Positions 18,722 to 27,595 of a stretch of 64,000 bases of DNA are shown here, one piece after another. Each line of letters opens with the position of its first letter. Positions within the stretch are counted from its first letter, which is position 1. This DNA is from Loktanella sp. PT4BL (GTDB taxonomy: Bacteria; Pseudomonadota; Alphaproteobacteria; Rhodobacterales; Rhodobacteraceae): assembly GCF_003201935.1 (NCBI RefSeq), contig NZ_QJJL01000005.1, positions 107,386 through 171,385 of the forward strand, given 5' to 3'. The notes under the pieces were generated by a model. The model did not search any database. It was not told the origin of the DNA and saw only the letters and a list, made by a program, of their open reading frames with translations. The position numbers and the translations under genes are program-made.

Positions 18722-20010
18722 ACCATCTGGCCGTCTGCGTTGATCCGCGTCTTGCCGCGCAGATAGGGGTGCAAAGCGGCGGGAAGATCGACCGATCCGT
18801 CAGCCTGCTGGCCGTTTTCGACCACGGCAATCAACGTCCGCCCGACGGCAAGGCCCGATCCGTTCAGCGTGTGCACGAACTGCGGCTTGCCACCGCCCTC
18901 GGGCTTGTATCGGGCGTTCATGCGGCGCGCCTGATAATCACCGGCTACAGAAACCGAGCTGATCTCGCGGTAGGTGTTCTGGCCGGGCAACCAGACCTCG
19001 ATATCGTGGGTCTTGCGCATACCCGCGCCCAGATCACCGGTGCAAAGCACGACGGTGCGGTAGGGCAACTCCAGCTTTTCAAGGATGGCCTGCGCCTGTT
19101 TCGTCATTCGGTCGTGCTCGGCGGTACTGTCCTCGGGCTTGGTAATGCTGACCATTTCGACCTTCTCGAACTGGTGCTGGCGCAACATGCCCGATGTGTC
19201 ACGGCCCGCCGAACCTGCCTCGGAGCGGAAGCACTGGGTGTGTGCCACATAGCGGCGGGGCAGGTAGCTTTCCTCGACTGTCAGGCCGTTCACGATATTG
19301 GTCAGTGTCACCTCGGCAGTGGGGATCAGCCACCAGCCATTTGTTGTCTGATAGCTGTCCTCGCCGAATTTCGGCAATTGGCCTGTGCCATACATCATGT
19401 CCTCGCGCACCAGCACAGGGGTGATGGTTTCGGTCAGACCGTGTTCTTCCACATGCACGTCCAGCATGAATTGCGCCAGCGCACGGTGCAGACGTGCCAC
19501 AGCACCGGACAGCAGCACGAACCGGCTACCGGACAGTTTTGCGGCGGTTTCAAAATCCATGCCCGGACGGATGGCGGGGATGTCGAAGTGTTCAAGCGGC
19601 GTGAAATCGAGGGCGCGGGGGGTGCCGTACCGATGGATTTCGACGTTGTCGTTTTCGTCCGCACCATCGGGGATGCTGTCGTCAGGCAGGTTCGGGATGC
19701 CCATCAAAAGATCGGTGAGGGCGGCATCCTCGGCTTTGGCCTCATCGTTCAACGCGGCGATCTGTGCTTTCTTTTCACCCACAAGCGCGCGCAGGCGTTC
19801 GAATTCGGCCTCGTCACCGCGGGCCTTGGCTGCGCCGACGTCTTTGGCGGCTTTATTGGCTTCGGCCTGCGCGGTTTCAGCCGCGAGTATTTTGGCGCGG
19901 CGCGCCTCATCCATCGCAAGGATCCGGGACGATACAGGTGCAAGTCCACGACGAGACAGGGCCGCATCAAAAGCAGCGGGGTTGTCACGGATGGTGCGGA
20001 TATCATGCAT
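18718..20010 (-). CDS. serS: Seryl-tRNA synthetase
   Basis: This 430-residue class II aminoacyl-tRNA synthetase has an N-terminal tRNA-binding coiled coil (residues about 30-105, heptad-rich with [19 protein letters not shown]) and a catalytic core. Motif 2 is [26 protein letters not shown] and motif 3 is [13 protein letters not shown]. It charges tRNA-Ser and also tRNA-Sec where present. The start [11 protein letters not shown] is the family N-terminus; the open frame extends 43 codons further upstream without support. It converges on the DUF2235 gene with a 4-base overlap. Confidence 0.97.
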   Translation of the reverse strand: MHDIRTIRDNPAAFDAALSRRGLAPVSSRILAMDEARRAKILAAETAQAEANKAAKDVGAAKARGDEAEFERLRALVGEKKAQIAALNDEAKAEDAALTDLLMGIPNLPDDSIPDGADENDNVEIHRYGTPRALDFTPLEHFDIPAIRPGMDFETAAKLSGSRFVLLSGAVARLHRALAQFMLDVHVEEHGLTETITPVLVREDMMYGTGQLPKFGEDSYQTTNGWWLIPTAEVTLTNIVNGLTVEESYLPRRYVAHTQCFRSEAGSAGRDTSGMLRQHQFEKVEMVSITKPEDSTAEHDRMTKQAQAILEKLELPYRTVVLCTGDLGAGMRKTHDIEVWLPGQNTYREISSVSVAGDYQARRMNARYKPEGGGKPQFVHTLNGSGLAVGRTLIAVVENGQQADGSVDLPAALHPYLRGKTRINADGQMV

Positions 20011-20288
20011 AGCATCGGTCCTTCTAGGGTGTTTGCGTGACGGTGATATGCCTGATTGTGCCCGGCAAGTGAAGCATAGAAAGCACAACCAAAGGGCACT
20101 TGCCGGCTGGTCGGAGCGCGGCCTATCACGGCAAAGCACGCTTCATCCGCTTTAAAATCAAGGGTTGTGTGGCCTGCCACAAAAATGCCTCTAAATTGCT
20201 GCGAAAAAACACCGCTAGACGGGTTGCTCATAGCAGGGTTTTGCGCGATGTGTCCGCGTACGAAACAGATGTTTAGACAGGAAAACAA

Positions 20289-21260
20289 ATGATTAGGACA
20301 ACTCTCTCTATCGCTGCGATGGGTGTCATGGCTGCCCCTGCTTTTGCGCAGGAACTCACCTATGGTGCGTTCGACCTAGACTATTCAACATTCTCTTCGG
20401 ACGAAGGTGGTGAAGATGTGACAGGTTTCGACCTGGAAGGTGATGCAGAATTCACCCTTGACCAGTTTGTCTTCGGCGCAGGCATTTCGAACGACAACAT
20501 TGATCTTGGCGACGGCGATGAATTTACCGTGCGCACTTTTGACGCTTTCGCCGGATATGAAATTACCCCCGAAATTCTGTTCGGCGCCGGTTTTGCAAAC
20601 ACGACTGTCGACTTCTCCTTCTTCGGCGAAGAAGACTTCAGCGGCTATGACCTTTTCGGTCAGTACCAAACAGGTGCGTTCGGTGTTGCGATCAACTACA
20701 ATCGTCCTGACCAGGACTTTGACGAGATCGAGATTACAACGCTCTTCGCGCAGGGTGAGGTTGCTCCCGGGGTGACAGTCGGTGGTATCGTCGAAAGTAT
20801 TGCCGACGTTGACGAAAGCACCTATTTCCTTTCAGCAGAATATGATGCGGGCCAGATCTTTGGCCGTGCTTACTACGCAAGCGTCACTGACGTGGATTTT
20901 GCGGTTTATGGTCTGCGTGGTGAGTACCGCTTTGATGATGCGATCAGCATCAATGGTGGTGTCGAAGCTCTTTCTGGTGACGATTTCATTGGCGAATACA
21001 CAGCGCTTTCAATCGGTGGTGCGTATGCGTTCGCGCCCGGTATTGCAGCAACGGCCCGTTACACCAACATCGACGCGGATTTCGGCGGCGATACAGATGC
21101 GATTGTAGTTGGTCTGAGCTACGAAATGGGCGCAAGCAAGCGTCTGGACCGGAACATGATGGATGATGTGAAGACTGATCTGGAAACAGGCGTCTTTGGT
21201 GTTCAGCCAAACATCGGCTACGGTTTGCTGACAGGTGGTTTCCTCTTCGGCCCAGTCTAA
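20289..21260 (+). CDS. Outer-membrane beta-barrel (porin-like) protein of unknown role
   Basis: This 323-residue secreted protein has a clear signal peptide (cleavage after APAFAQ, about residue 21). The rest is acidic and made of alternating hydrophobic strands such as DAFAGYEITPEILFGAGFANT and YDLFGQYQTGAFGVAINY, as expected for a transmembrane barrel. The last barrel-like strand (DAIVVGLSYEMG) is followed by about 45 extra residues rather than a terminal aromatic residue, which is unusual for a porin. It has its own upstream region of 278 bases, in which I see no other gene, and a terminator just downstream. Confidence 0.75.
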   Translation: MIRTTLSIAAMGVMAAPAFAQELTYGAFDLDYSTFSSDEGGEDVTGFDLEGDAEFTLDQFVFGAGISNDNIDLGDGDEFTVRTFDAFAGYEITPEILFGAGFANTTVDFSFFGEEDFSGYDLFGQYQTGAFGVAINYNRPDQDFDEIEITTLFAQGEVAPGVTVGGIVESIADVDESTYFLSAEYDAGQIFGRAYYASVTDVDFAVYGLRGEYRFDDAISINGGVEALSGDDFIGEYTALSIGGAYAFAPGIAATARYTNIDADFGGDTDAIVVGLSYEMGASKRLDRNMMDDVKTDLETGVFGVQPNIGYGLLTGGFLFGPV

Positions 21261-21280
21261 ACAACCGCAACAGGTACTTA

Positions 21281-21312
21281 AAAGGCCCGCAGTTCTCTGT
21301 GGGCCTTTTTGT
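21281..21312 (+). terminator. Rho-independent terminator after beta-barrel gene
   Basis: The stem AAAGGCCCGC ... GTGGGCCTTTTT, with an 8-base loop and a T tract, begins 21 bases after the stop codon. Confidence 0.82.
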
Positions 21313-21517
21313 TTGCTTGCAAGCCTCGAAACTTGCGGCTCTCAAGCAATTCACACCGAAAGCGCAGCATTGTGATTGCTTTCGGCGGACAGCCAACCCA
21401 TATGGCACGCAAGCCTGCTCAATTCGGGCCAATCGCGGTTGCCATTCACAGGTGGCGGACATAATGTGCCGCGAGTTTCCAAGGCGCTAAAGCCGCACGA
21501 CCAAAAGGGATGGATTT

Positions 21518-21802
21518 ATGAGACCTGCCGACCTGATTATGCTCTTGTTGATCTTCGCGATCATGTATTTCCTGCTGATCCGCCCGCAGCAGAAAAAGCT
21601 GAAAGAGCATGCTGCCATGATCGAAGGCCTGCGTCGGGGTGACCAGATCATCACCCAAGGCGGTCTGGTTGGGAAGATCGTAAAAGTCAAAGAAGACGGC
21701 ACCAACGAAGTCGAAGTCGAGATTGCCAAGGGCGTGAACGTCCGTGTCGTCAAATCGACAATTGCGACCGTCATGAACAAAACAGAACCGGCAAAAACCT
21801 AA
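21518..21802 (+). CDS. yajC: Preprotein translocase accessory subunit YajC
   Basis: This 94-residue protein has a single N-terminal membrane helix (PADLIMLLLIFAIMYFLLI) followed by RPQQKKLKEH and GDQIITQGGLVGKI, the standard YajC cytoplasmic motif. It forms part of the SecDF-YajC complex that aids SecYEG. The start is the ATG at 21518 just after GGGATTT. It lies 24 bases before secD, with which it is surely co-transcribed. The 200 bases upstream, after the preceding terminator, contain no gene and presumably the operon promoter. Confidence 0.95.
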   Translation: MRPADLIMLLLIFAIMYFLLIRPQQKKLKEHAAMIEGLRRGDQIITQGGLVGKIVKVKEDGTNEVEVEIAKGVNVRVVKSTIATVMNKTEPAKT

Positions 21803-21826
21803 GTCTGGCCGGCGAGGCACGCTTTT

Positions 21827-23488
21827 ATGCTCAATATTTCGTTCCCCAAGCAGCTGATGATCTGGATCACAGTTGTTGTTGGTCTGTTGTTTGCCTTGCC
21901 CAATGGCTTTTATGGTCGGGTCGAGACGCATAATGACGCGATGGCGATCATCGACACGGGCATCACCAATGATGCGCTTGCCGCTGATGCCGCGCAATGG
22001 CCCAGTTTCCTGCCCTCGGGCCTTGTCAACCTCGGGCTTGATCTGCGTGGCGGGGCACACCTGTTGGTCGAAGTGCAGGTCGAGGATGTGCATGCCTCAT
22101 TTCTTGAAGGTTTCTGGCCATCCGTACGCGATGCCTTGGCCGTAGAGCGTGACACAGTTGGGTTCGTCACCCGCGAGGATAGCCCGCCCACCGAATTGCG
22201 CGTGCGTATTTCCGAGGCGGCTGGTGCGACCCGCGCTTTCGAGATTGCGCGGAGTTTGGCCACACCTGTGGCGTCCTTTACCGGTGCTGCCGCCACCAAT
22301 ATAGATGTCCGTTTGAATGGTACGCTGCTCACAATCACGCTGAGCGATGCGGAAATGGCCGCGATGAACGAGCGGACGATCCTCCAAACGCTCGAGATCA
22401 TTCGCCGCCGGATCGACGAGGTTGGCACCCGTGAGCCAACGATCCAGCGGCAAGGGGCAGAGCGTATTCTGGTACAGGTCCCCGGTGTCGGCTCGGCCAA
22501 CGAGATCATCGAACTGCTGGGCACCACCGCACAGCTGACATTCAACCCTGTTGAGGGGACGACGGGCGATCCCGATGCGTCGGCAGGCACCGGCAATATG
22601 ATTGTGCCTGCACAAGAGACAGCGGGCCTTTTCTATATTCTGGAACGTCGCCCTGTGGTGACGGGCGAGGACCTGCAGAACGCGCAACTGGATTTTGACC
22701 AGAACGGCCGCCCTGCGGTGGCGTTCCGGTTCAACACATCCGCGGCCCGAGAATTCGGCGACTATACGCTGGAAAACATCGGCAGCCCTTTCGCGATTGT
22801 GCTGGATAATGAGGTTATCTCTGCCCCTACGATCCAAAGCCATATTCCGGGTGGTTCGGGTATCATCACCGGTAATTTCACGATTGAGGAAGCCACAAAT
22901 CTGGCTGTTTTGCTTCGCGCAGGCGCGCTGCCAGCGGAACTGACATTCCTTGAAGAACGGACCATCGGTCCGGAACTGGGCGCGGATAGTATTGCTGCGG
23001 GGCAGGTGGCGTGCATCGTCGCAGGTATCGGCATTCTGCTTTACATGGTGCTCAGCTACGGTTTGTTTGGCGTCTTTGCCAATATTGCGCTGATCATCAA
23101 CGTCGGTCTGATTTTTGGCCTGCTGAGCATTGTTGGTGCGACACTCACCTTGCCGGGGATCGCGGGTATCGTGTTGACCATCGGCATGGCGGTGGACGCG
23201 AACGTGATTATCTTTGAACGCATCCGCGAAGAGTTGAAAACCGCCAAAGGCCCTGCGCGCGCGATCGAGCTGGGCTATGAAAAAGCGCTGTCCTCGATCA
23301 TCGACGCCAATATCACCACCTTTATGACGGCTGTGATCCTGTTCACCATGGGTTCCGGCCCGGTCAGCGGCTTTGCCGTGACCTTGGGCTTCGGGATCAT
23401 GACATCCGTCTTTACCGCGATTTTTGTGACCCGATCCCTGATTGTGATCTGGTTCTCGCGCACCCGCCCCAAAACAATCGAGGTTTGA
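21827..23488 (+). CDS. secD: Protein translocase subunit SecD
   Basis: This 553-residue RND-fold protein-export subunit has a first helix near the N-terminus, a large periplasmic domain with GLDLRGGAHLLVEV and RRRIDEVGTREPTIQRQG, and five C-terminal helices. The last part holds GMAVDANVIIFERIREEL, where the aspartate conducts protons. SecD with SecF uses the proton motive force to pull preproteins across the inner membrane. The stop is one base from the secF start. Confidence 0.97.
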   Translation: MLNISFPKQLMIWITVVVGLLFALPNGFYGRVETHNDAMAIIDTGITNDALAADAAQWPSFLPSGLVNLGLDLRGGAHLLVEVQVEDVHASFLEGFWPSVRDALAVERDTVGFVTREDSPPTELRVRISEAAGATRAFEIARSLATPVASFTGAAATNIDVRLNGTLLTITLSDAEMAAMNERTILQTLEIIRRRIDEVGTREPTIQRQGAERILVQVPGVGSANEIIELLGTTAQLTFNPVEGTTGDPDASAGTGNMIVPAQETAGLFYILERRPVVTGEDLQNAQLDFDQNGRPAVAFRFNTSAAREFGDYTLENIGSPFAIVLDNEVISAPTIQSHIPGGSGIITGNFTIEEATNLAVLLRAGALPAELTFLEERTIGPELGADSIAAGQVACIVAGIGILLYMVLSYGLFGVFANIALIINVGLIFGLLSIVGATLTLPGIAGIVLTIGMAVDANVIIFERIREELKTAKGPARAIELGYEKALSSIIDANITTFMTAVILFTMGSGPVSGFAVTLGFGIMTSVFTAIFVTRSLIVIWFSRTRPKTIEV

Positions 23489-23489
23489 T

Positions 23490-24458
23490 ATGCGCCTGAG
23501 ACTGGTTCGCGAAAACACAACGATCGATTTCTTCAGCCGCGCCCGTATCTGGCTGGGTATTTCCATGATCGCCATGGTCATCGCTTTTGCGTCTTTTCTG
23601 ATCCAGGGCCTGAACTACGGCATTGATTTTCAGGGTGGTACAAGCATCCGGACCCAGTCCGAAACGCCTGTCGATGTAGCCCAATACCGTGCCGCACTTG
23701 AGGCGCTGGACCTCGGTGACGTGTCGATTGCCGAGGTGTTCGATCCGTCGTTTGACGAAAACCAGCACGTGGCAATGGTGCGCATTCAGGCGCAGGAAGG
23801 CGATGAGCGGATCGCGACTGAAACGATTGATCAGGTGCAGGCTGCGCTGCGCACAATTGACCCCGATATGACGTTCCCTTCGGTGGAATCAGTGGGGCCG
23901 AAGGTGTCGGGTGAGCTGATCCAGACCGCGATATTGGCGGTCAGTTTGGCGGTGATCGCGATCCTTCTCTATATCTGGCTGCGCTTTGAATGGCAGTTCG
24001 CGGTCGGCGCTGTGCTGGCGCTGTGCCATGACGTGATCCTGACCATCGGGATATTCTCGGAGCTTCAGATCAAGTTCGATCTCGCGATTATCGCGGCCTT
24101 GCTGACCATTGTGGGCTATTCGATCAACGATACGGTGATTGTATTCGACCGCGTGCGGGAAAACCTGCGCAAGTATAAGCAAAAAGACCTCAAAGAGGTG
24201 CTGAACTTGTCGATCAACGAAACCCTCAGCCGGACTTTGATGACCTCGATGACGACGATGCTTGCACTTTTGGCGCTGTTCGTCTTGGGTGGTGACGTGA
24301 TCCGCGGGTTTGTCTTTGCGATGATGTGGGGCGTGTTGATCGGGACCTATTCCTCGATCTTTGTGGCATCAGCGATCCTGCTGGTGCTGGGCGTCAAGCG
24401 CGACTGGTCGAAGAAAGACCCGAGCGCGGGGACGAAATACGGTCACATCGACACCTGA
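23490..24458 (+). CDS. secF: Protein translocase subunit SecF
   Basis: This 322-residue partner of SecD opens with a helix, then GIDFQGGTSIRTQ, and carries six helices with the family stretch VGYSINDTVIVFDRVRENLRK, which includes the conserved aspartate. The length and helix order are standard. It follows secD immediately and precedes the Mth938-like gene by 13 bases. Confidence 0.97.
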   Translation: MRLRLVRENTTIDFFSRARIWLGISMIAMVIAFASFLIQGLNYGIDFQGGTSIRTQSETPVDVAQYRAALEALDLGDVSIAEVFDPSFDENQHVAMVRIQAQEGDERIATETIDQVQAALRTIDPDMTFPSVESVGPKVSGELIQTAILAVSLAVIAILLYIWLRFEWQFAVGAVLALCHDVILTIGIFSELQIKFDLAIIAALLTIVGYSINDTVIVFDRVRENLRKYKQKDLKEVLNLSINETLSRTLMTSMTTMLALLALFVLGGDVIRGFVFAMMWGVLIGTYSSIFVASAILLVLGVKRDWSKKDPSAGTKYGHIDT

Positions 24459-24471
24459 ATGGAGGTGAGAC

Positions 24472-24825
24472 ATGCGTCTGAACGAAATCAGCTATAACGA
24501 TGCCGTGCCGATAGATGGCTACGGCACCGGGTTTTTCCGCATTGGCGGGAAACGCCATGATGGTGCTGTTCTCGTCATGCCCTCGGGGGTGAGCGGTTGG
24601 GGTGGTTTTGAAGATACCGCTGCTGTGCTGGACCATGTAGGTGACATTGACGTGCTGTTCGTTGGTACTGGTGCCGAAATCGCGCATCCGCCGGTGGCCT
24701 TTCGCACGGCGTTGGAGGATGCAGGGATTGGCGTGGAAACCATGGCGTCCCCTGCGGCGTGCCGGACCTATAATGTTCTCTTGTCCGAGGGCCGGCGCGT
24801 TGCCGTGGCCCTCTTGCCTGTCTGA
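24472..24825 (+). CDS. Mth938-like (DUF498) protein
   Basis: This 117-residue small globular protein of the Mth938/NDUFAF3-like family has the pattern PSGVSGW, then IDVLFVGTGAEI, then GIGVETMASPAACRTYNVLLSEGRRVAVALLPV, which is the typical family end. Human NDUFAF3 in this family assists complex I assembly; the bacterial role is unknown. It sits between secF (13 bases) and ccmA (no gap), and its stop codon directly abuts the ccmA ATG. It is therefore translated with the export/cytochrome maturation operon. Confidence 0.9.
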   Translation: MRLNEISYNDAVPIDGYGTGFFRIGGKRHDGAVLVMPSGVSGWGGFEDTAAVLDHVGDIDVLFVGTGAEIAHPPVAFRTALEDAGIGVETMASPAACRTYNVLLSEGRRVAVALLPV

Positions 24826-25440
24826 ATGCTGTATGTCCGTAATCTGAGTTGCGCCCGCGGCGGCGTGCCGGTGCTGACGGACGTCAGTTTCGAGGTTGCA
24901 GCGGGTCAGGCGATTATATTGCGCGGTCCCAATGGCGTCGGGAAAACCACGCTGCTGCGCACGCTCGCAGGGTTGCAGCCGCCGATCACAGGCGAGGTGG
25001 ATTTTCCTGAAGAGCAAGGTGCATATGCCAGCCATGCGGACGGCATCAAGACCGCGCTGACAGTCACGGAGAACCTGAAATTCTGGGCGGATGTGCATGG
25101 TGCAGCGCTGCCGGATACGATTTTGGAGACCTTTGATCTGGCCGATCTGCGTGACCGTTTGGGCGGTACGTTGTCAGCGGGCCAAAAGCGCCGTCTTGGA
25201 CTGGCGCGTTTGGGTGTGATCGGCCGCAAGGTTTTGTTTCTGGATGAACCGACGGTGTCGCTCGACCGGTTTTCCGTGAAACTCTTTGCCGATTGGCTGC
25301 AAAACACGCATCTTGCCGCGGGCGGAGTGGCGGTGATTGCGACGCATATTGATCTGGGGCTGGCGGCCCCCGAACTGGATCTGACACCGTTCAAAGCCGC
25401 AGCGGACGCAGATGGCGGATCAGACGAGGCCTTCTTGTGA
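24826..25440 (+). CDS. ccmA: Heme exporter ATP-binding protein CcmA
   Basis: This 204-residue ABC ATPase of the cytochrome c maturation system has Walker A GPNGVGKTT near residue 32, signature LSAGQKRRLGLAR and Walker B VLFLDEPTVSLD. With CcmB, C and D it energises release of holo-CcmE carrying heme. It starts directly after the Mth938-like stop and its own stop overlaps ccmB by 4 bases. Confidence 0.95.
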   Translation: MLYVRNLSCARGGVPVLTDVSFEVAAGQAIILRGPNGVGKTTLLRTLAGLQPPITGEVDFPEEQGAYASHADGIKTALTVTENLKFWADVHGAALPDTILETFDLADLRDRLGGTLSAGQKRRLGLARLGVIGRKVLFLDEPTVSLDRFSVKLFADWLQNTHLAAGGVAVIATHIDLGLAAPELDLTPFKAAADADGGSDEAFL

Positions 25441-26093
25441 TCGCGCTGCTGTTGCGCGATCTGCGGCTGGCGTTCCGCGCAGGCGGCGGTTTTGGACTTG
25501 GCCTTGCTTTCTTCCTGATCGTCGTCGTGCTGGTGCCCTTCGGAGTAGGGCCAGAAACAGAACTTTTGTCGCGCATCGCGCCCGGTATCCTCTGGGTCGC
25601 ATCACTCCTGGCGGCACTCTTGTCGCTGGACCGGATTTTCGCGCTGGATTTCGAAGATGGATCGCTCAGCCTTTTGGCGACATCGCCGCTGCCAATGGAA
25701 GGGGCTGCGATGATGAAGGCGCTGGCGCATTGGATCACGACAGGTCTGCCGCTCACGCTGGCCGCACCTGCTTTGGGGTTCCTGCTCAGCCTCGCGCCCG
25801 AGGCCTACGCCTATCTGCTGGTCTCGCTCTTGCTGGGTACGCCTGCGCTGTCGATGATTGGGACATTCGGGGCCGCGCTGACCGTCGGCATCCGGCGCGG
25901 CGGGTTGTTGTTGTCGCTACTGGTGCTGCCGCTTTATGTGCCGACATTGATTTTCGGGGCCGAGGCCGTACGCCGCGGGGCTGATGGCCTTGATCCGACG
26001 GGGGCCTTGATGTTGATGGCGGGGATCACTGCAGGGTGTTTCGCGCTCCTGCCATTTGCCACTGCGGCTGTCTTACGCATCAATCTGCGGTGA
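25437..26093 (+). CDS. ccmB: Heme exporter permease CcmB
   Basis: This 218-residue integral membrane protein has six predicted helices and the CcmB-typical N-terminus (LLLRDLRLAFRAGGGFGLGLAFFLIVV-type, split by charged residues) and LSRIAPGILWVASLLAALLSLDRIF. It partners CcmA in the heme-trafficking ABC complex. The GTG start overlaps ccmA by 4 bases. Confidence 0.94.
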   Translation: MIALLLRDLRLAFRAGGGFGLGLAFFLIVVVLVPFGVGPETELLSRIAPGILWVASLLAALLSLDRIFALDFEDGSLSLLATSPLPMEGAAMMKALAHWITTGLPLTLAAPALGFLLSLAPEAYAYLLVSLLLGTPALSMIGTFGAALTVGIRRGGLLLSLLVLPLYVPTLIFGAEAVRRGADGLDPTGALMLMAGITAGCFALLPFATAAVLRINLR

Positions 26094-26135
26094 TCGGGGA
26101 TTGTTGGACGGGACCATGAAGGATAAATAAACGCC

Positions 26136-26864
26136 ATGTCGATGTGGGAATACGCAAATCCAAGACGTTTCATGGGCTGGACCCGTCCGGTCCTGCCGTG
26201 GAGCTTTGCTTTGGCGGGGCTGTGCCTCACGGTGGGCTTGATCTGGGGGTTCTTCTTTACCCCCGATGATTTCCGCCAGGGCTCGACCGTCAAGATCATC
26301 TACCTGCATGTGCCAGCGGCCCTGATGGCGATTAACGCATGGATTATGATGCTGGTGGCCTCTCTGATCTGGGTCATTCGCCGCCACCATGTCTCGGCGC
26401 TTGCGGCGCGTGCCGCGGCCCCTGTGGGCGTTGTTTTCACGCTGATCGCGCTCTTCACCGGCGGCATCTGGGGGCAGCCCATGTGGGGGACCTACTGGGC
26501 ATGGGACCCGCGTTTGACGTCATTCCTGATCCTGTTCCTGTTTTATCTGGGTTACATCGCCCTTTGGGAAGCGATTGAAGATCCTGATACTGCCGCCGAT
26601 CTGACATCGGTCTTATGCATGGTGGGGTCGGTCTTTGCGATCCTGTCGCGCTATGCGGTGTTGTTCTGGAACCAGGGGCTGCATCAGGGGGCGTCGCTGT
26701 CGCTGGATAAGGAAGAGAACATTTCGGATGTGTTCTGGTTTCCGCTCCTTGTCTGCATCGCCGGATTTGTCCTTTTGTTCATCGCGCTCGTTCTGATGCG
26801 CACCCGTACCGAAATTCGCGCGCGCCGGATCCGCGCCTTGCAAGCGAGGGCGCGCCGTGCCTGA
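26136..26864 (+). CDS. ccmC: Heme-handling protein CcmC
   Basis: This 242-residue membrane protein has six helices and the tryptophan-rich WWD-type heme-binding motif GGIWGQPMWGTYWAWDPRLTS. Conserved external histidines occur near YLHVPAALMA and NQGLHQGASLS. CcmC loads heme onto the chaperone CcmE. It lies 42 bases after ccmB, and the last 8 bases overlap the start of ccmD. Confidence 0.96.
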   Translation: MSMWEYANPRRFMGWTRPVLPWSFALAGLCLTVGLIWGFFFTPDDFRQGSTVKIIYLHVPAALMAINAWIMMLVASLIWVIRRHHVSALAARAAAPVGVVFTLIALFTGGIWGQPMWGTYWAWDPRLTSFLILFLFYLGYIALWEAIEDPDTAADLTSVLCMVGSVFAILSRYAVLFWNQGLHQGASLSLDKEENISDVFWFPLLVCIAGFVLLFIALVLMRTRTEIRARRIRALQARARRA

Positions 26865-27000
26865 TTTAGGTGACTATCGGATTGAGGTTTTGTCGGCCTA
26901 TGCGGTCAGCATCGTGTTGTTGCTCGCGCTGGTGTGGCTGAGTTGGCGGCGCTATGCCAAGGTGCGTGCTGCCTTGGAGGATGTCGAGAAGAATGGCTAA
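26857..27000 (+). CDS. ccmD: Heme exporter small subunit CcmD
   Basis: This 47-residue protein starts at a GTG inside the end of ccmC: MPDLGDYRIEVLSAYAVSIV, one membrane helix rich in leucine and valine, then a basic end (WRRYAKVRAALEDVEKNG). CcmD is a single-helix protein of this size that stabilises the CcmABC complex. The gene is below the size usually scanned for. It is supported by its exact position between ccmC and ccmG, 8-base overlaps at both ends, and the typical short periplasmic N-terminus plus basic C-terminus. Confidence 0.9.
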   Translation: MPDLGDYRIEVLSAYAVSIVLLLALVWLSWRRYAKVRAALEDVEKNG

Positions 27001-27529
27001 GATCAAACCTTTGATGATCCTGCCTCCGGTGATTTTTGCAGCCTTTGCCGGCCTCGCGATTGCTGGGATGATGCGGGACAACCCTGATGAACTCCCATCG
27101 ACTTTTGTCGGTAATCAGGCACCGCCCCTGCCGGTCGAGGCCGTTCAGGGGACAACGCAACTGACCGATGCCGATTTGCGTGCAGGCGAGATTACGATTG
27201 TGAACTTCTGGGCGAGCTGGTGCCCGCCCTGCCGTGCAGAACACCCGAATCTGCTTGATCTCGAGGCCGAAGGCTACCGTGTCGCTGGCGTGAATTTCCG
27301 CGATCAGCAGGCACAAGCGTCACAGTATCTGGTGGATTATGACGACCCCTTTTTCGCCACAGGGTTTGATCTGCGGGGCCGTTCGGCGATCGACTGGGGT
27401 GTCACCGCGCCGCCAGAGACTTTCATCGTGGATGGTGACGGGACGGTCCTTTTCCGTTTTGTCGGGCCGTTGGTCGGGTCGGATTACGAGCAGCGGTTCC
27501 TGCCGGAACTTGCGAAGGCGATGGAGTAG
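26993..27529 (+). CDS. ccmG: Thiol:disulfide interchange protein CcmG/DsbE
   Basis: This 178-residue periplasmic thioredoxin-like protein has an N-terminal membrane anchor (residues about 7-25) and the active site NFWASWCPPCRAEHP near residue 75. GVNFRDQ and GAPPETFIVDG-type motifs (here VTAPPETFIVDGDG) follow. It reduces apocytochrome c thiols for heme attachment. The ATG at 26993 overlaps ccmD by 8 bases. It closes the sec-ccm run and is followed by a strong terminator. No ccmE, F or H is in the window. Confidence 0.95.
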   Translation: MAKIKPLMILPPVIFAAFAGLAIAGMMRDNPDELPSTFVGNQAPPLPVEAVQGTTQLTDADLRAGEITIVNFWASWCPPCRAEHPNLLDLEAEGYRVAGVNFRDQQAQASQYLVDYDDPFFATGFDLRGRSAIDWGVTAPPETFIVDGDGTVLFRFVGPLVGSDYEQRFLPELAKAME

Positions 27530-27530
27530 G

Positions 27531-27545
27531 GTGGGTGAAACCCAC
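27531..27545. repeat. Short palindrome GTGGGT-GAA-ACCCAC after ccmG
   Basis: A perfect 6-base inverted repeat with a 3-base loop lies just past the ccmG stop. The motif resembles a dispersed GGTGGGTTTCACCC-type repeat I associate with Rhodobacterales intergenic DNA, but only this one copy was noticed here. Confidence 0.4.
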
Positions 27546-27554
27546 GCGTGGATA

Positions 27555-27594
27555 AAAAAAGCCCGGTCACAATGACCGGGCTTTTCCTTTTTCG
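27555..27594. terminator. Bidirectional terminator between ccmG and acnA
   Basis: The stem AAAAGCCCGGTCA ... TGACCGGGCTTTT is perfectly paired over at least 12 bases, with A and T tracts on the two sides. It separates two convergent genes. Confidence 0.88.
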
Positions 27595-27595
27595 G

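Noticed and set aside
18769..20040. Open frame of 423 codons on the plus strand opposite serS
   Set aside because: The minus-strand serS has all synthetase motifs; the plus frame is a third-position GC shadow.
22097..23581. Open frame of 494 codons on the minus strand opposite secD
   Set aside because: It is antisense to secD and shows the same shadow composition; no domain is visible.
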